From NCBI GenBank assembly GCA_021209875.1, contig JAGYVD010000005.1:3014001-3078000 (forward strand): a DNA stretch of 64,000 bases. The letters run 5' to 3'. Position numbers and translations under genes: made by a program. Positions within the stretch are counted from its first letter, which is position 1; the number at the start of each line of letters is the position of its first letter. This DNA comes from Rosellinia necatrix (lineage: Eukaryota > Ascomycota > Sordariomycetes > Xylariales > Xylariaceae). Below are positions 10,652 through 20,840 of this stretch, piece after piece. The notes under the pieces are model-generated. The model searched no databases and was not told where the DNA came from. It saw nothing but the letters and a program-made list of their open reading frames with translations.

Positions 10652-12715
10652 TTTGGCGACTGGGGGGTTAGCGGACGTCTATGTGTGTCGGGTGGTGGTA
10701 GTGCTGTTTGGTGATGGTGGACTTTTGGCGTGGGGTCAATTTTACAGATTCGCCCTGCACTTCTCTCGCCCGCGTTTTGTGGCTGTTTCATCAGCCACAA
10801 GTAAGCCACAAACACTCCACATTTATGTTTGGCCCGCACCGCCCCATTCTACCCAGCTCCTCTTTGGAGATAGATAGATAAGCACTCATGGTCAGTCACC
10901 TGAGTTTTTTGTGTTTCCTCCCTTCATTGACGCCCAAAAACTTATAAAAAAATTGGTCAATCAATTCAACTCAACTCAGCTTAACCATCAATATTATACT
11001 GTCAGTATTTGTAAAATTAGGGTTATTTTTGCGCATTTCCTCTACAGAGCGGGATCATAGTATCCCCTTGGCTATGCTGGCTAGTTGGTCGTCCATCTTC
11101 CGCACTTCTTGTCAACCACTTGAAACTATACGTTAGATCAAGGCCGACAAAGTAAAAGAGACCAACACAGGTTCTTCAGTGGAAGTTTACAATAAGTTTG
11201 TCTGTCATGACCGGGCTAATAAAGAACAAACCCCTAACCATTCTCATAGTTTAGAGAATTCACGGCACAGAGATTAGACATGGTCAAGCTATACGCTGGT
11301 TAGGTGCTTTTCCCTAATGGAATATGGAGCATAAATTGCGATATCTTGCCGAATTTACCGGCTTTATCGCTGAAGCTAGTCACAATCATAGTAGGTGCTA
11401 TTGTTGTGTTCATTTCATCCCCTACAGCTATGCATTATTTAGATCAAGAGTGCGGAGCCGGCCGAGAACACATGAGGGGGCCTTAGCAAGGCGGCCGGCA
11501 CCTTTGATCCGAGATGGCGCCGCTACGGCATCCGCGCCGGATGGATCGCCGGCATCAAGATAAAGCAGGGTGCGAAATGGATAAAAGGAGTTAGTAGTTG
11601 GTTTTCGCTCATTGTAGCAGGAGGCGCCCATACAAGTCTTCCACTGCGAGACTTGGGTGACAGTTTACATGGATTGAGCATTACTAGAACTCGCAACTAG
11701 GTTCGCACTAGGCGTTATAATACTCTACTCTATTCCTGTAAATATCTGGTTATGGCGAAGAAGGCCAGCAGCTATTTCCACGCGGCTAGCGCACCTGCGA
11801 TAAGTCGGGTTAAGCCCCTGCTGATCGTTGATGCTAAGGCAACCGAATCGAGCAGCTGGTGAGTTGGCAGGATTGGGTGAGCGGGCCAGATATAGCCGTC
11901 CACGTCTACGTAGTAGATGACAGGAGAATGCGCCGGGTTGTCTCATAGGGTATGTCGAGAAGTGCTGCTGGACCACGCTCATGACCGTCTCCATGGCCTT
12001 GGGTTTAGCAACGGATGTGTCCAAGGGCCAAGATGACGGGTGCGTGATTTCAACCGTGGTTGCTCCGGAATAATATGCTGGATGAGACCAACTGGGCCCA
12101 TATACATACATATCAATAGATATTCATCTGGGCAGGTACGTACTTTACCTAGTACACAGGTATGTATATATCGTAAGTTTGAGCGATTTCTCTAGCGAGA
12201 TCGATTACTGACCAATGGGGAATCATTTGACGGAGGCATGCTGTAATGCATCCTGCGGGGAAAGCTTAATACCGCCTCACTAGACGCTATCACGGGTACT
12301 AGCTGCAATTCGTGCCGGCACTTGCAGCTACCCGCCGATCCGAAGCCTATCAGAGACCGTGGCAGAGGCCGAAGTAGGAAGGTTACAGCACCATTTGAGA
12401 CGACGGTGCGATCGTGAAGGCCAATCACAGCCCTCTCGCTTACACGTGTGCAGGCCATCAGATGGACCTGGGTTGTGTCCGTTGCAGGTCACTGCGCCTG
12501 TTTGGGGGCAACATTCGTCCTCGTGTCAAGGTGGCCACAGGACACCATTGATAACCCCCCCCCTTTCGTCTGTATATAATATATATATATAACATTGTAT
12601 GCTAGCCTCCGCTTCGTATATTAGCAGCTAGCGACATTCAGCCCGTCTCTCGCAAGGCAATCTCCCGCCAGCAACGTTAATATTACGCCACCTAGTATAC
12701 AATATACAATATACA
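10652..12715. other. Intergenic region, no gene recognised
   Basis: The start of this stretch is the probable promoter of eL42. The next 1.8 kb has short, unrelated open frames with no domain I recognise. A TA-rich stretch at about 12571-12592 (tatataatatatatatata) lies some 125 bp before the phosphatase ATG and could act as a TATA element. Confidence 0.4.
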
Positions 12716-13459
12716 ATGCAGCTTTCCGGCGCCATCATATTCGCTGGCTTCGCGGCCACGCTAGCAGCAGCCGCGAAACCTACTGTGTACCTGATCCGAC
12801 ACGGCGAGAAACCGCCGAATGACGGCATCGGTCTGAGCCCCGAGGGTGAGCAGCGCGCGCAGTGCCTGCGGACTGTCTTCGGGGCCCCATCCGAATACAA
12901 TATCGGGTATATCCTGGCACAAACGCCAAAAGAAGGTGAGTAACTCGCCTATTGCCTAACCCCTGCCGCAATCCGCCTCGAAAGCCTTGAACTCGTAACG
13001 GGCTAGCTGGCCGTGTGCTGACCGAGAGCTCGCCGGGTTCAGATGGGAAGCGAGCGCGGCCGTACTTGACGGTGAAGCCATTGGCCGACGACCTGGGACT
13101 CACAGTCGACACGTCGTGCGACCGAGACGACGAGAAATGCGTGCAGGAGGCCGTGGATGCCTACGATGGCGATGGGAATGTCTTGATCTGGTGCGTATTT
13201 TCACTCACTCACTATCGAATCCTAACAGTTTTACTCTGCCCCCCAACTCCCATGAGATAAGACCACGCCAGATACTGACTCTGGGAAAACCATTCACAGC
13301 TGGGAGCACGACCAGCTAAACAACCTCGCCGAGGAGCTGGGCGCTAGTGATATTGATAATTACCCCGACGAGTCCTACGACTTGATCTGGACGCAGCCAT
13401 ACGACTATAAGAAGATCACGGCAGTCACCTCTGAGAGCTGCCCCGGATTAGACGTTTAG
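12716..13459 (+). CDS. Secreted histidine phosphatase (phosphoglycerate-mutase-like)
   Basis: Exons 12716..12935, 13043..13190 and 13300..13459 give 175 aa. The N-terminus MQLSGAIIFAGFAATLAAAA is a signal peptide. The catalytic RHG motif follows at once (YLIRHGEKP, nucleophile His29). A second histidine expected in the family lies in LICWEHDQL (His126), a motif split by the 13191..13299 intron, which supports that splice. This short form is common in fungi and differs from glycolytic phosphoglycerate mutase. The substrate is unknown, probably an extracellular phosphate ester. The gene ends in the first copy of an 18-bp tandem duplication (13449-13484), so the stop codon lies inside a repeat. 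Confidence 0.8.
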
Positions 13460-13484
13460 GCCGGAGTAGACGCTTAGGCCGGAG
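13449..13484 (+). repeat. 18-bp tandem duplication across the phosphatase stop codon
   Basis: Two copies of tagacg(t/c)ttaggccggag lie head to tail and differ at one base. The TAG stop at 13457-13459 is in copy one. Confidence 0.85.
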
Positions 13485-13826
13485 GGGCTTCGCTAACGCT
13501 TGTATCACCCGGATGTCTACTTGTGTAAATTATAGACATAGGCAATTGGAATACTCATAACATGGATACCCCAGCCGCATCTTTATTGACAATTATTCCG
13601 CTTTAGCACAACACGACATACCATTGCCTGTAAGTCAGTTCCGCCGAGGGCAGCAGGCACCCGGTCATTCACGCCAAAAGCAAAGCGCCGATCAAGAATG
13701 ATTGACACGTCGGCGGTAATAGCTTCACAACCAAAGTACATATTATTATGCATAAGTATATCTCCCCTCCCCCCAGTGCGCGGCAACTTCAACAACGAAC
13801 AGCAGCGGGGAGTGGGGGGGGGGGCT
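13460..13826. other. Short intergenic region between convergent genes
   Basis: This is the 3' region shared by the phosphatase and the Zn2Cys6 regulator. Only a G-rich run just before 13827 stands out. Confidence 0.5.
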
Positions 13827-14868
13827 TTACACCATCGTCGGCAGGGTCGGGCTGGAGCCGATGACGACGTTGAGCTTGTCGACGTAGTCGAGGGTGACGT
13901 CCTGGTCGGCGTGGAGGTCGTCCTGGACCCAGACGGAGTCGAGCCCGCGGCGCAGGCAGTCGAGGGCGCGGACGTGGGTGGTGCGCTCGGTGCGGCGCAG
14001 GCAGTCGAGGACCGCCAGCCGCCGCTCGTCCGACCCGGCCTCGCAGCCGAGCACGAACAGCGGGAACAGCCGCTCGCACGCCCGCGCCCGCCCCAGCAGC
14101 GCGAACCCGCGCGCCAGCAGCCCCGCCACCTCCGGGCCCCGCGCCTCCCCGAACCGGCTCTCGCACAGCCGCGCCGCGTACACCAGCACCGCCGTCCGGT
14201 ACAGTTCCGTCAGCAGCGCCATCTTCTTCTCCGCTTCTTCCTCTTCTTCCGTCTCGCCACCCCTACCCCCGTCCCTATCCCCGTCACTAGGGCGCGAGGC
14301 GATGATGGGATGCTCCGGGACCTCCCGTACGCTGCGCTCGAACGCGTGGATCTCCTCCTGCGCGGCGCTGAGTGAGGATCCCGACGACGACGATGACGCC
14401 CCGCACAGCGCGTCCACTATGTCGCCGAGGTACCGCAGAATCGTGGGCAGCGGGCTGATGTTGAGTTTGAGCTAGAAGACGCGGGTGGCTGTAGTTAGTA
14501 AAATTCTAAAACGGGGGAACAAAAGAAAAGAAAAGAAAACTTACCTTGGTCGCGAGCGCGCACAGGTCCCTCTGCCAGCCCTCCTCGGCGCCGAGCTCCT
14601 TGGCGAAGAACTGGGCCGCCGAGCCGCGGCGCCAATGGAAGAGGGTGAACCGTGCGAGGACGTCGTGGTAGTAGGTCCAGAGCACGAGCTCGCCGATGCC
14701 GGTCCGGGCGATCTCGGCCTCGAGGCCCGTGGCGCGGATGATGTCCCGGGCGCCCACGAGGTACCACGGCCAGTGGCCGTGCGTGTCGTTACCCATATGG
14801 ATCTAGGCCCATGTTAGCCCAGCTACTATCAAGTGGGGGGTAAAGGAGATGAGACGAAAGAAAGAAAA

Positions 14869-14943
<75 letters not shown>

Positions 14944-15888
14944 GGAGGGGAGAGGGGAAAGGGGAGGGCCTACTTCATACGAGCATAACAGCATGTTCGC
15001 GGCGACGTGCTGCGCGGCCTCGGCGGTGCCGCGGATCCCGCTCTTCGCGGACGCCCCGAGCGCGCCCACGGCCGCCGTCTTGTGCTTGGCCGACTGCAGC
15101 TGCATGCCGTCGCGGTGGAGCGAGGAGAGCGCCAGCAGCGCGTGGAGCACGGCTCGCGACGGCATCGTGTCGTTCACGAGCGCCATCCGGACGAGGATCT
15201 CCCGGAGGCCGGCCAGGTCCGTGTTGAACGTGGCCAGCGTCGAGAAGGCGACGGTCTGGACTGGGGATTTTTTTAATCCCTCTCTCGGTAAGCGGTTACG
15301 TCTGGAGGCCGGGCGGTTTACAACATTGCATCATCGGGGCTTCGTTTTGCTTTGCACTCACAGTATCGTAGTAGCTCCAGCTCTTCCGCATTTAGGTCGA
15401 TCGGCTTTAACGGTAGGGGAACCGGCAATATCAGGTTCGCCGGTTGGACGATGGCTTCGTGGTCGGCCCCTATTTCCTGTCAGCGGCGTGGGCATCGGAA
15501 AACTTGTCGATGAGAGACACCCACGGCTAGAGCGTAGCTCGACCAGATAATAGTGCATCTCTATGTCGAAGTAGAAGGTGTGCACCAGCTCAATCTCCCG
15601 GCCGTTGTGGTAGTCCGCTGGAGAGGCTGACACGCCCCCCGTCATAGAGCGCCTTGTATCGCCATCTTTCGGCCACGAAAGACGCAAGCCGTACCCTTGG
15701 CATACCTGCTTCACACGGACGCAATTATTACAGCTAGGCAGGCCGCGATCACACCGAACTCTACGATCTAGATAGTTGTTGTTAGTTGGATAGCAAAATA
15801 CACGGGCCGGGGGAGGTTCCCGATGTTTCAACGTACCTTTGCACGTCCAACAGCCCCTACTTGCCTTCTTCTTGTTCACTGATGACAT
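13827..15888 (-). CDS. Zn2Cys6 transcription factor with fungal-specific C-terminal domain
   Basis: Six exons on the minus strand: 15837..15888, 15525..15767, 15362..15469, 14974..15260, 14545..14802 and 13827..14471. They total 531 codons with all phases matching. The binuclear zinc cluster is perfect: C13-x2-C16-x6-C23-x6-C30-x2-C33-x6-C40, split after Lys17 by the first intron. The remainder resembles the Fungal_trans_2 type of regulatory domain (HALLALSSLHRDG, LCSYEIHMGNDTHGHW, GLEAEIARTGIGELVLW). A small acidic Glu-rich stretch is near the middle of the last exon. The intron at 14803..14973 contains a long AG microsatellite. The gene is divergent to the SDR at 16629, with 740 bp between them, so it may regulate that neighbour. 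This last point is inference from position only. Confidence 0.88.
14882..14940. repeat. (AG)n microsatellite in an intron of the Zn2Cys6 gene
   Basis: About 29 uninterrupted AG dinucleotides (CT on the coding strand) lie within the 171-bp intron 14803..14973, next to further A/G-rich DNA. In the pre-mRNA this is a pyrimidine tract and may affect splicing. Confidence 0.9.
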
Positions 15889-16628
15889 ATCGCCCCTGTG
15901 CTCCCGCTCCCTTTATGCGAGGGTCAACTTTTCACGACGGGGGCGTAGTTTCGGCCGGTTTCTCGGTCCCACGGTCAAGTTTCCGCGAGGACGATTGTCT
16001 GATGACGAACATGGCCAGTCGGGGAAAGTTGCCTCGATGACTTTCATGCGTATTATATAGAACTAAGTGCGAGTCAGAACAAACCCCGTTCGCCTCCAGA
16101 GATATTCAAGCCAACAAAGTGCCCCACCACTGGCAAGTTTCCGCGAGCTGCCGACCCTTGGCATTCCCAATTTCCCGGATTACCAGGATCCTCCTGGAGC
16201 GCCGTTCACCAATCATCGGCTAGTATCATCATTCTGGAGCCCCATTCCTTACTCATCCGGATATATTTGGTATACTAGTTAGCTGTTAGGCCACATGGCT
16301 TCGGTCATGATAATTCACGATGAAGCACGCAACTGAGGAACCCGGATTAATAATTCCTCTTTTTCACGATTCAAGGGCTCCGGACGCTTGAATCCACAAT
16401 GGTGATATCATCAGGCTTCGGTGAATTGGCGATCCACTGTGTCCTCGCCCATGCTCCTCCTATCGCGAGTATAAGTATTCCACGATGGGATCCGAAGATG
16501 CTCATCACCGGATGAATCACCAGGACGGAAGAGAACCAACAACTACAACGTCAAGACACCTCCGAATTGCCTTCATATTAATTTAATATCCAGATCATAC
16601 CCAAACCACCCTTGTCGTCGAATTCAAG
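15889..16628. promoter_or_regulatory. Shared divergent promoter region of the Zn2Cys6 regulator and SDR
   Basis: These 740 bp separate two divergently transcribed genes and must contain both promoters. I see CGG-type triplets that a Zn2Cys6 protein could bind, but no clear spaced inverted pair. A tata-like gtataagtatt lies at about 16470, some 160 bp before the SDR ATG. Confidence 0.4.
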
Positions 16629-17841
16629 ATGCCTTCCTATCTGATCACCGGAACATCCCGCGGCCTAGGCGTACGTCAAAAAAAGGCCACGATATCACGG
16701 TTTACAAAACACACGAACGCTAACTGCCCAGATAAGTTCGAGTTTATGCGCCAGATCTCCGCGAACCCGGACAACGTGGCCGTGGGCCTAGTCCGTGACA
16801 AAGCGACCACAGACAAGAAAGTGCTTGCGGAGCTGAACCGCCCGAATATTCACATTGTCCAGGCGGACCTGACAGACTACGATTCACTGAAGGCAAGCAA
16901 GCCAGCGAAACGCAGCTCCCAAGCTGGGACTCCAGCCGGCTAACGCAAGGGGAAGGGGGCGTTAAGGAGTCGCTCGATGTCGTAACGCCCATCGTAGACG
17001 GGTCACTCGATTACATCATCGCCAACGCGGGCTACATCTCGAAATGGTCGCAGTACGATGCCATCGGGGTTCTGTACGTCATCTCTCCCCTCTCCCTTCC
17101 AACGAACGCCCTTATTTATCCCCCCTTCCCCCGACGACCACGATTTGACCACGTCGCAGAGGCGAGCGGGACCCCAAGAGACTCGAGGCCGACATGCTGG
17201 ACTCGTTCCGGACCAACGTGATTGGCAACGTGCACCTGTTCAACCTCTACCTGCCGCTCGTGCTGAGGGGCGGCGCCAAGAAGGTCGTCGCCATCTCCTC
17301 GGGCATGGCCGACACGGCCCTCGCGCGCGACTGGAAGCTCGTCCTGTCCGCGCCCTACTCCGCCAGCAAGACGGCCATGAACGCCGTCGCCGTCAAGTTC
17401 CACGCCCAATACGCCGACCGTGGCGTGCTCTTCCTCAGCATCTGCCCCGGCTCCGTCGATACGGGCGTGTACGATGGTGGTAAGAAAACTCTCCTCTCGA
17501 AGAAAAAAAAAAAAAAAAAAACCTTTTTTTTAACTCCCCCCTTTTTGGTTCTTATCATTTTTCTTTTCTCCTCTCATGAATTAATTTTTTTTTCACTTCT
17601 TTTTATTTTTTTATTTTTGAATCGTCGCTAATCCCGACACCGGACAGCGACCGAAGAGCAGATGCAGGGTGTGTTGGCGCAGGGGGCGGCCTTCATGCAG
17701 TACTCGCCACGGTTCAAGGGGCCCATCCCGCCGGCGGAGTCGGTCGGTAAGATCCTCCCGCTGGTGTATCGGGCCAGCCTGGAGGATGGGTATGGCGGTG
17801 ACTTCATCCCACACCTTGGCAAGGGGGAGAAGTGGCTGTAG
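16629..17841 (+). CDS. Classical short-chain dehydrogenase/reductase
   Basis: Five exons, 16629..16670, 16737..16892, 16967..17073, 17160..17479 and 17648..17841, give 272 aa. The NAD(P)-binding motif TGTSRGLG (from residue 7) is cut by the first intron right after GLG and continues FEFMRQ. NAGY and the catalytic YSASK (Tyr168, Lys172) are present, with a Ser-bearing AISSGMAD strand before it. The second intron, 16893..16966, starts with GC rather than GT (AAG|GCAAGC). This is the only solution I found that keeps DSLK and ESLDVV in frame. The fourth intron holds an A18 run and T-rich DNA. The substrate cannot be told. The divergent Zn2Cys6 gene is the obvious candidate regulator. Confidence 0.85.
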
Positions 17842-19038
17842 GGAGTGTGTGGGCTGTTCATGTTCATAGGAGGGAAGGAGGGAAGGGGGGAAGGGGGGAA
17901 GGGGGGATGAAAGGGAAGGGGAAGGAGGGGGAGAGAAGGGCGCTAAATTTCTAGCCCGAGTGGTATGACTAGACTGGGTTGTCCGTGCCAACGCTTCGGG
18001 CACTATAATATAGTTCGATAATGACGGATGATGGGGGGATGGGAGGGAAAGAGCTGCCTAGGATTAAATAGACTTTGTCCGCAACAACCTGCCTACTTCT
18101 ACTTGGCATCATCGTATGGGTAAGTCAAGGTACCTACCTTACCTGGGTAGTCAGTTGGTAGTCAGTCAGTAGTCAGTGAGTAGGCAAAGGTGATATGGCT
18201 AGCATATATAATAGGTAAACAGTACCCCCCAACCCCCAACATTAACTACTCAATTATTGAAGTGACATCGTCGCCTCCTTAGCCTGCCTACCTTGGATGA
18301 AAGACGGGGTAAGTCATCCACGATCCAAAAACCCTATTTACCCAGAAAGGAATTCCACGCTAAAGGAATACAACTCCGATTCCGCTGCTTAGAGACGCTA
18401 CGGAGAAAAAAAAAATTAAAGTTGGGGTTAGCATCTTACGTTCGACGCATCTGCGAATTATCGATTCGTAATAGATAATAATAATAATAATAAAAACCCT
18501 GGACCGCCGGGGCTGGCTGGGCTGGGGATACCATGGTAGAGTGGTCAGAGGTTGAGGCAGGTCTTGGGCATCGAATACGTCGTGGACGCACAGAAGAGGT
18601 ATGTAGAGGCGCCTGAAAAAGTGGCACATTAGAGTTCAAGCTTTTAGGACAAAATAGTACTACCTAGTCCCGTATTTCCCAGGTGTGTGTGTGTGTGTGT
18701 GACGCCACCGAAGTAAATTTCAGTAGGCAACGCTCTATCTAGTAATTTCATCCGAGTGATATAAACCTTTCCGTCGACGTTAGGCGGAGAAGCGGTTGTG
18801 GTACGGGTTCATGCCGAGCCAACTTGGTCCCGGATAATCCTTGATTCGTCTAGTGCCTCTATCCATCCGATCTATTTGGGCACCATATATCATATATACC
18901 TACAAGCCGTAATGCTCACTACCAATGCCCGCTAGTCATTTGCCATTTTTCCCACAGAGACGCCGTTGAGATGGAGAAATTACCGTAAATCCGGCGATCA
19001 AATCATGCCTCATGCTTATTCGTGTGTGCAGAGTTCCC
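17842..19038. other. Intergenic region between convergent genes
   Basis: No gene seen. The stretch has G-rich purine DNA at 17870-17940, repeated ggtagtcagt units near 18150-18180, a short taa/ata run at 18475-18492 and a GT run at about 18685-18700. Confidence 0.5.
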
Positions 19039-20840
19039 TCAGCTGCCCTGCCCCGAATACATGACCTGTCGCTGCTGCTGCTGTTGCTGTTGCTGCTGCT
19101 GCGACTGGTGGTGATATGGCAACGTGGTCGATGTACAGGCCGGGCACACACGATTCTCGGTGCAGCGGTCGTGCTTGTGGCAATGCCACTCGACGCTGGA
19201 GCGGCACATCCGGCACTCGGGGCAGTGGTCCCAGTGCTCCGCCGCCACCCACTGGCTCTGGCAGAAGCTGTACCGGAAGCCATTGAAGTCCTCGGGCCTG
19301 GCGTTCCCGAGGGCGCCACGGAGAAGCTCGAACTCGAGCCGCTCCCGCTCGTCCTTGCTCTTCTTGCCCTTGTTCGCACGTGCCCTCTTCCACTGCTCCT
19401 CCCACTGCCGAAACGCGTCGGTATATTCACGGATCTGCGACCACGACTCGTCGTCCGACAACAACATGTCGACCATCAAGTCGGCGTCCAGCTCTTCCAC
19501 GTTGGGCTGGTTTCGCAGCCACGTAGCAAAGCACGGACTGGCGCCGCATTGTCTCGTCAAAGCGTCGCTTGGGCCGAAGAAGGCGGAAAGATCGGCGAAC
19601 GGGTTCCCGCAGGCGCCGCCGCAGGCACACTGCGGGTTGCAGCTCAGGCCGTATTTGCTACATCCGCAAGAGATGCAGGCTTTCTTCTTCCCTCGTCCTT
19701 TCTTACAAGAACAGCTTGTCTCTCCCAGCTTCGATTGATCAGTCGAGGGGGTTGGTATCGAGGATACCGGAGGTCGTGGCGGGTCTGGATTGGTATAAAT
19801 CTGAAATCGACAACAAGGTTAGATTGGATCAACTACCGGCCGCCGACCACATACTACACCAACTGGGGGGGAGTAAATAAAGAGGCGAGAGAAGAAAGAG
19901 AGAGAGGGGGGAGGGCGAGGGCGAGGGAGAGGGAGAGAGGGAGAGAGAGAGAGAGAGAGAGGGAAGCATCTATAGAGTTTGAAAATCATACCTCGGCCGA
20001 CTCATCTGCGGGTTCTCCCTGGGCATCTTCATCGTCATTCTCCGTCAGGTCTTCCGACATGTGACGGGAAACATCGTGGGACTGGGGCGTCGGCAAGGGC
20101 GCGGGACTATAGTGCGTAGGCACGGTGGCATCTTGGTACGATGGCGACGCGGTCTGGTATTGGCCGCTATGGGTTGGGGTGTGCGACGCGTAAGTGTCGC
20201 CGTAGGATGGGATATTACCATGCTGTGCCTGACTTTGCATCGCGGCAACAGCAACATTATTTCTTTGGGGCGGTGGTTGATTATAAGACGCGGCGGTCTG
20301 GTGATTAGCCGGGATGGGCGAGTACGTCATCCGGGCAGCGGTCTGGGGATTATGGGTATGTGTCTGGGTGTAGGCGCCGTTCTGGACGCTGTTGAGGCCG
20401 GCGGAGGCGTAGTGGCCGCCATGAGGCGAGAGCTGGGGGCTCGCCTGGGCGTGTGTGTACTGGTTGGCATACGGGTTGGGCTGATGCTGGGGACTGTAGG
20501 GCGTGGCGCCGTACGCGGCGGCGGTCGAGGCATTGCCCTGGTACCCGCCGCTGCCGTAGCCGTTGTGCTGCGTCGTTACCGGACCAGCCGAGTACGAGGC
20601 GTAGGTGACGGCCTGGTGGTGTGCAGAGGCTGCTGCGGTGGGCTGCGTCGCAGCAGCATACGGTCCATTGTTGTACCCGGCGGCGGACGCTGCTGCTGTC
20701 GGGTAGAGGGCGAGACTCCCGTTCAGGTGGCTCGGGTGGCTCGGGTGCTGTCTCAGGGCGGGTGCCGTGGTCTGCGGGATTGTGTTGCTAGACTCTCTCG
20801 ACGTGTTCGATCGCTGTCGTTTCGCTGGCAGATACGACAT
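19039..20840 (-). CDS. CXC-domain (Tesmin/TSO1-like) nuclear protein, low-complexity N-terminus
   Basis: Two exons, 19992..20840 and 19039..19800, give 536 aa. I start at the ATG at 20840 (MSYLPAKRQRS), as the codons upstream lack an ATG. Residues 1 to about 260 are disordered and rich in Ala, Gln, Ser, Tyr, Pro and His. An acidic patch (SEDLTENDDEDAQGE) follows. The cysteine cluster from residue 313 (CSCKKGRGKKKACISCGC, then CNPQCACGGACGNPF) has the spacing of a CXC domain, which binds DNA in Tesmin/TSO1/LIN54 proteins. A second Cys/His-rich block near the C-terminus (HCPECRMC, WHCHKHDRC, CPAC) may bind zinc. The end has about ten consecutive Gln. A chromatin or transcription role is inferred. 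The intron contains purine repeats. Confidence 0.75.
19905..19965. repeat. Purine (GA/GGGA) repeat in the CXC-gene intron
   Basis: GAGGGAGA units and (GA)n occupy much of the 191-bp intron 19801..19991, giving a pyrimidine-rich sequence in the transcript. Confidence 0.8.
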
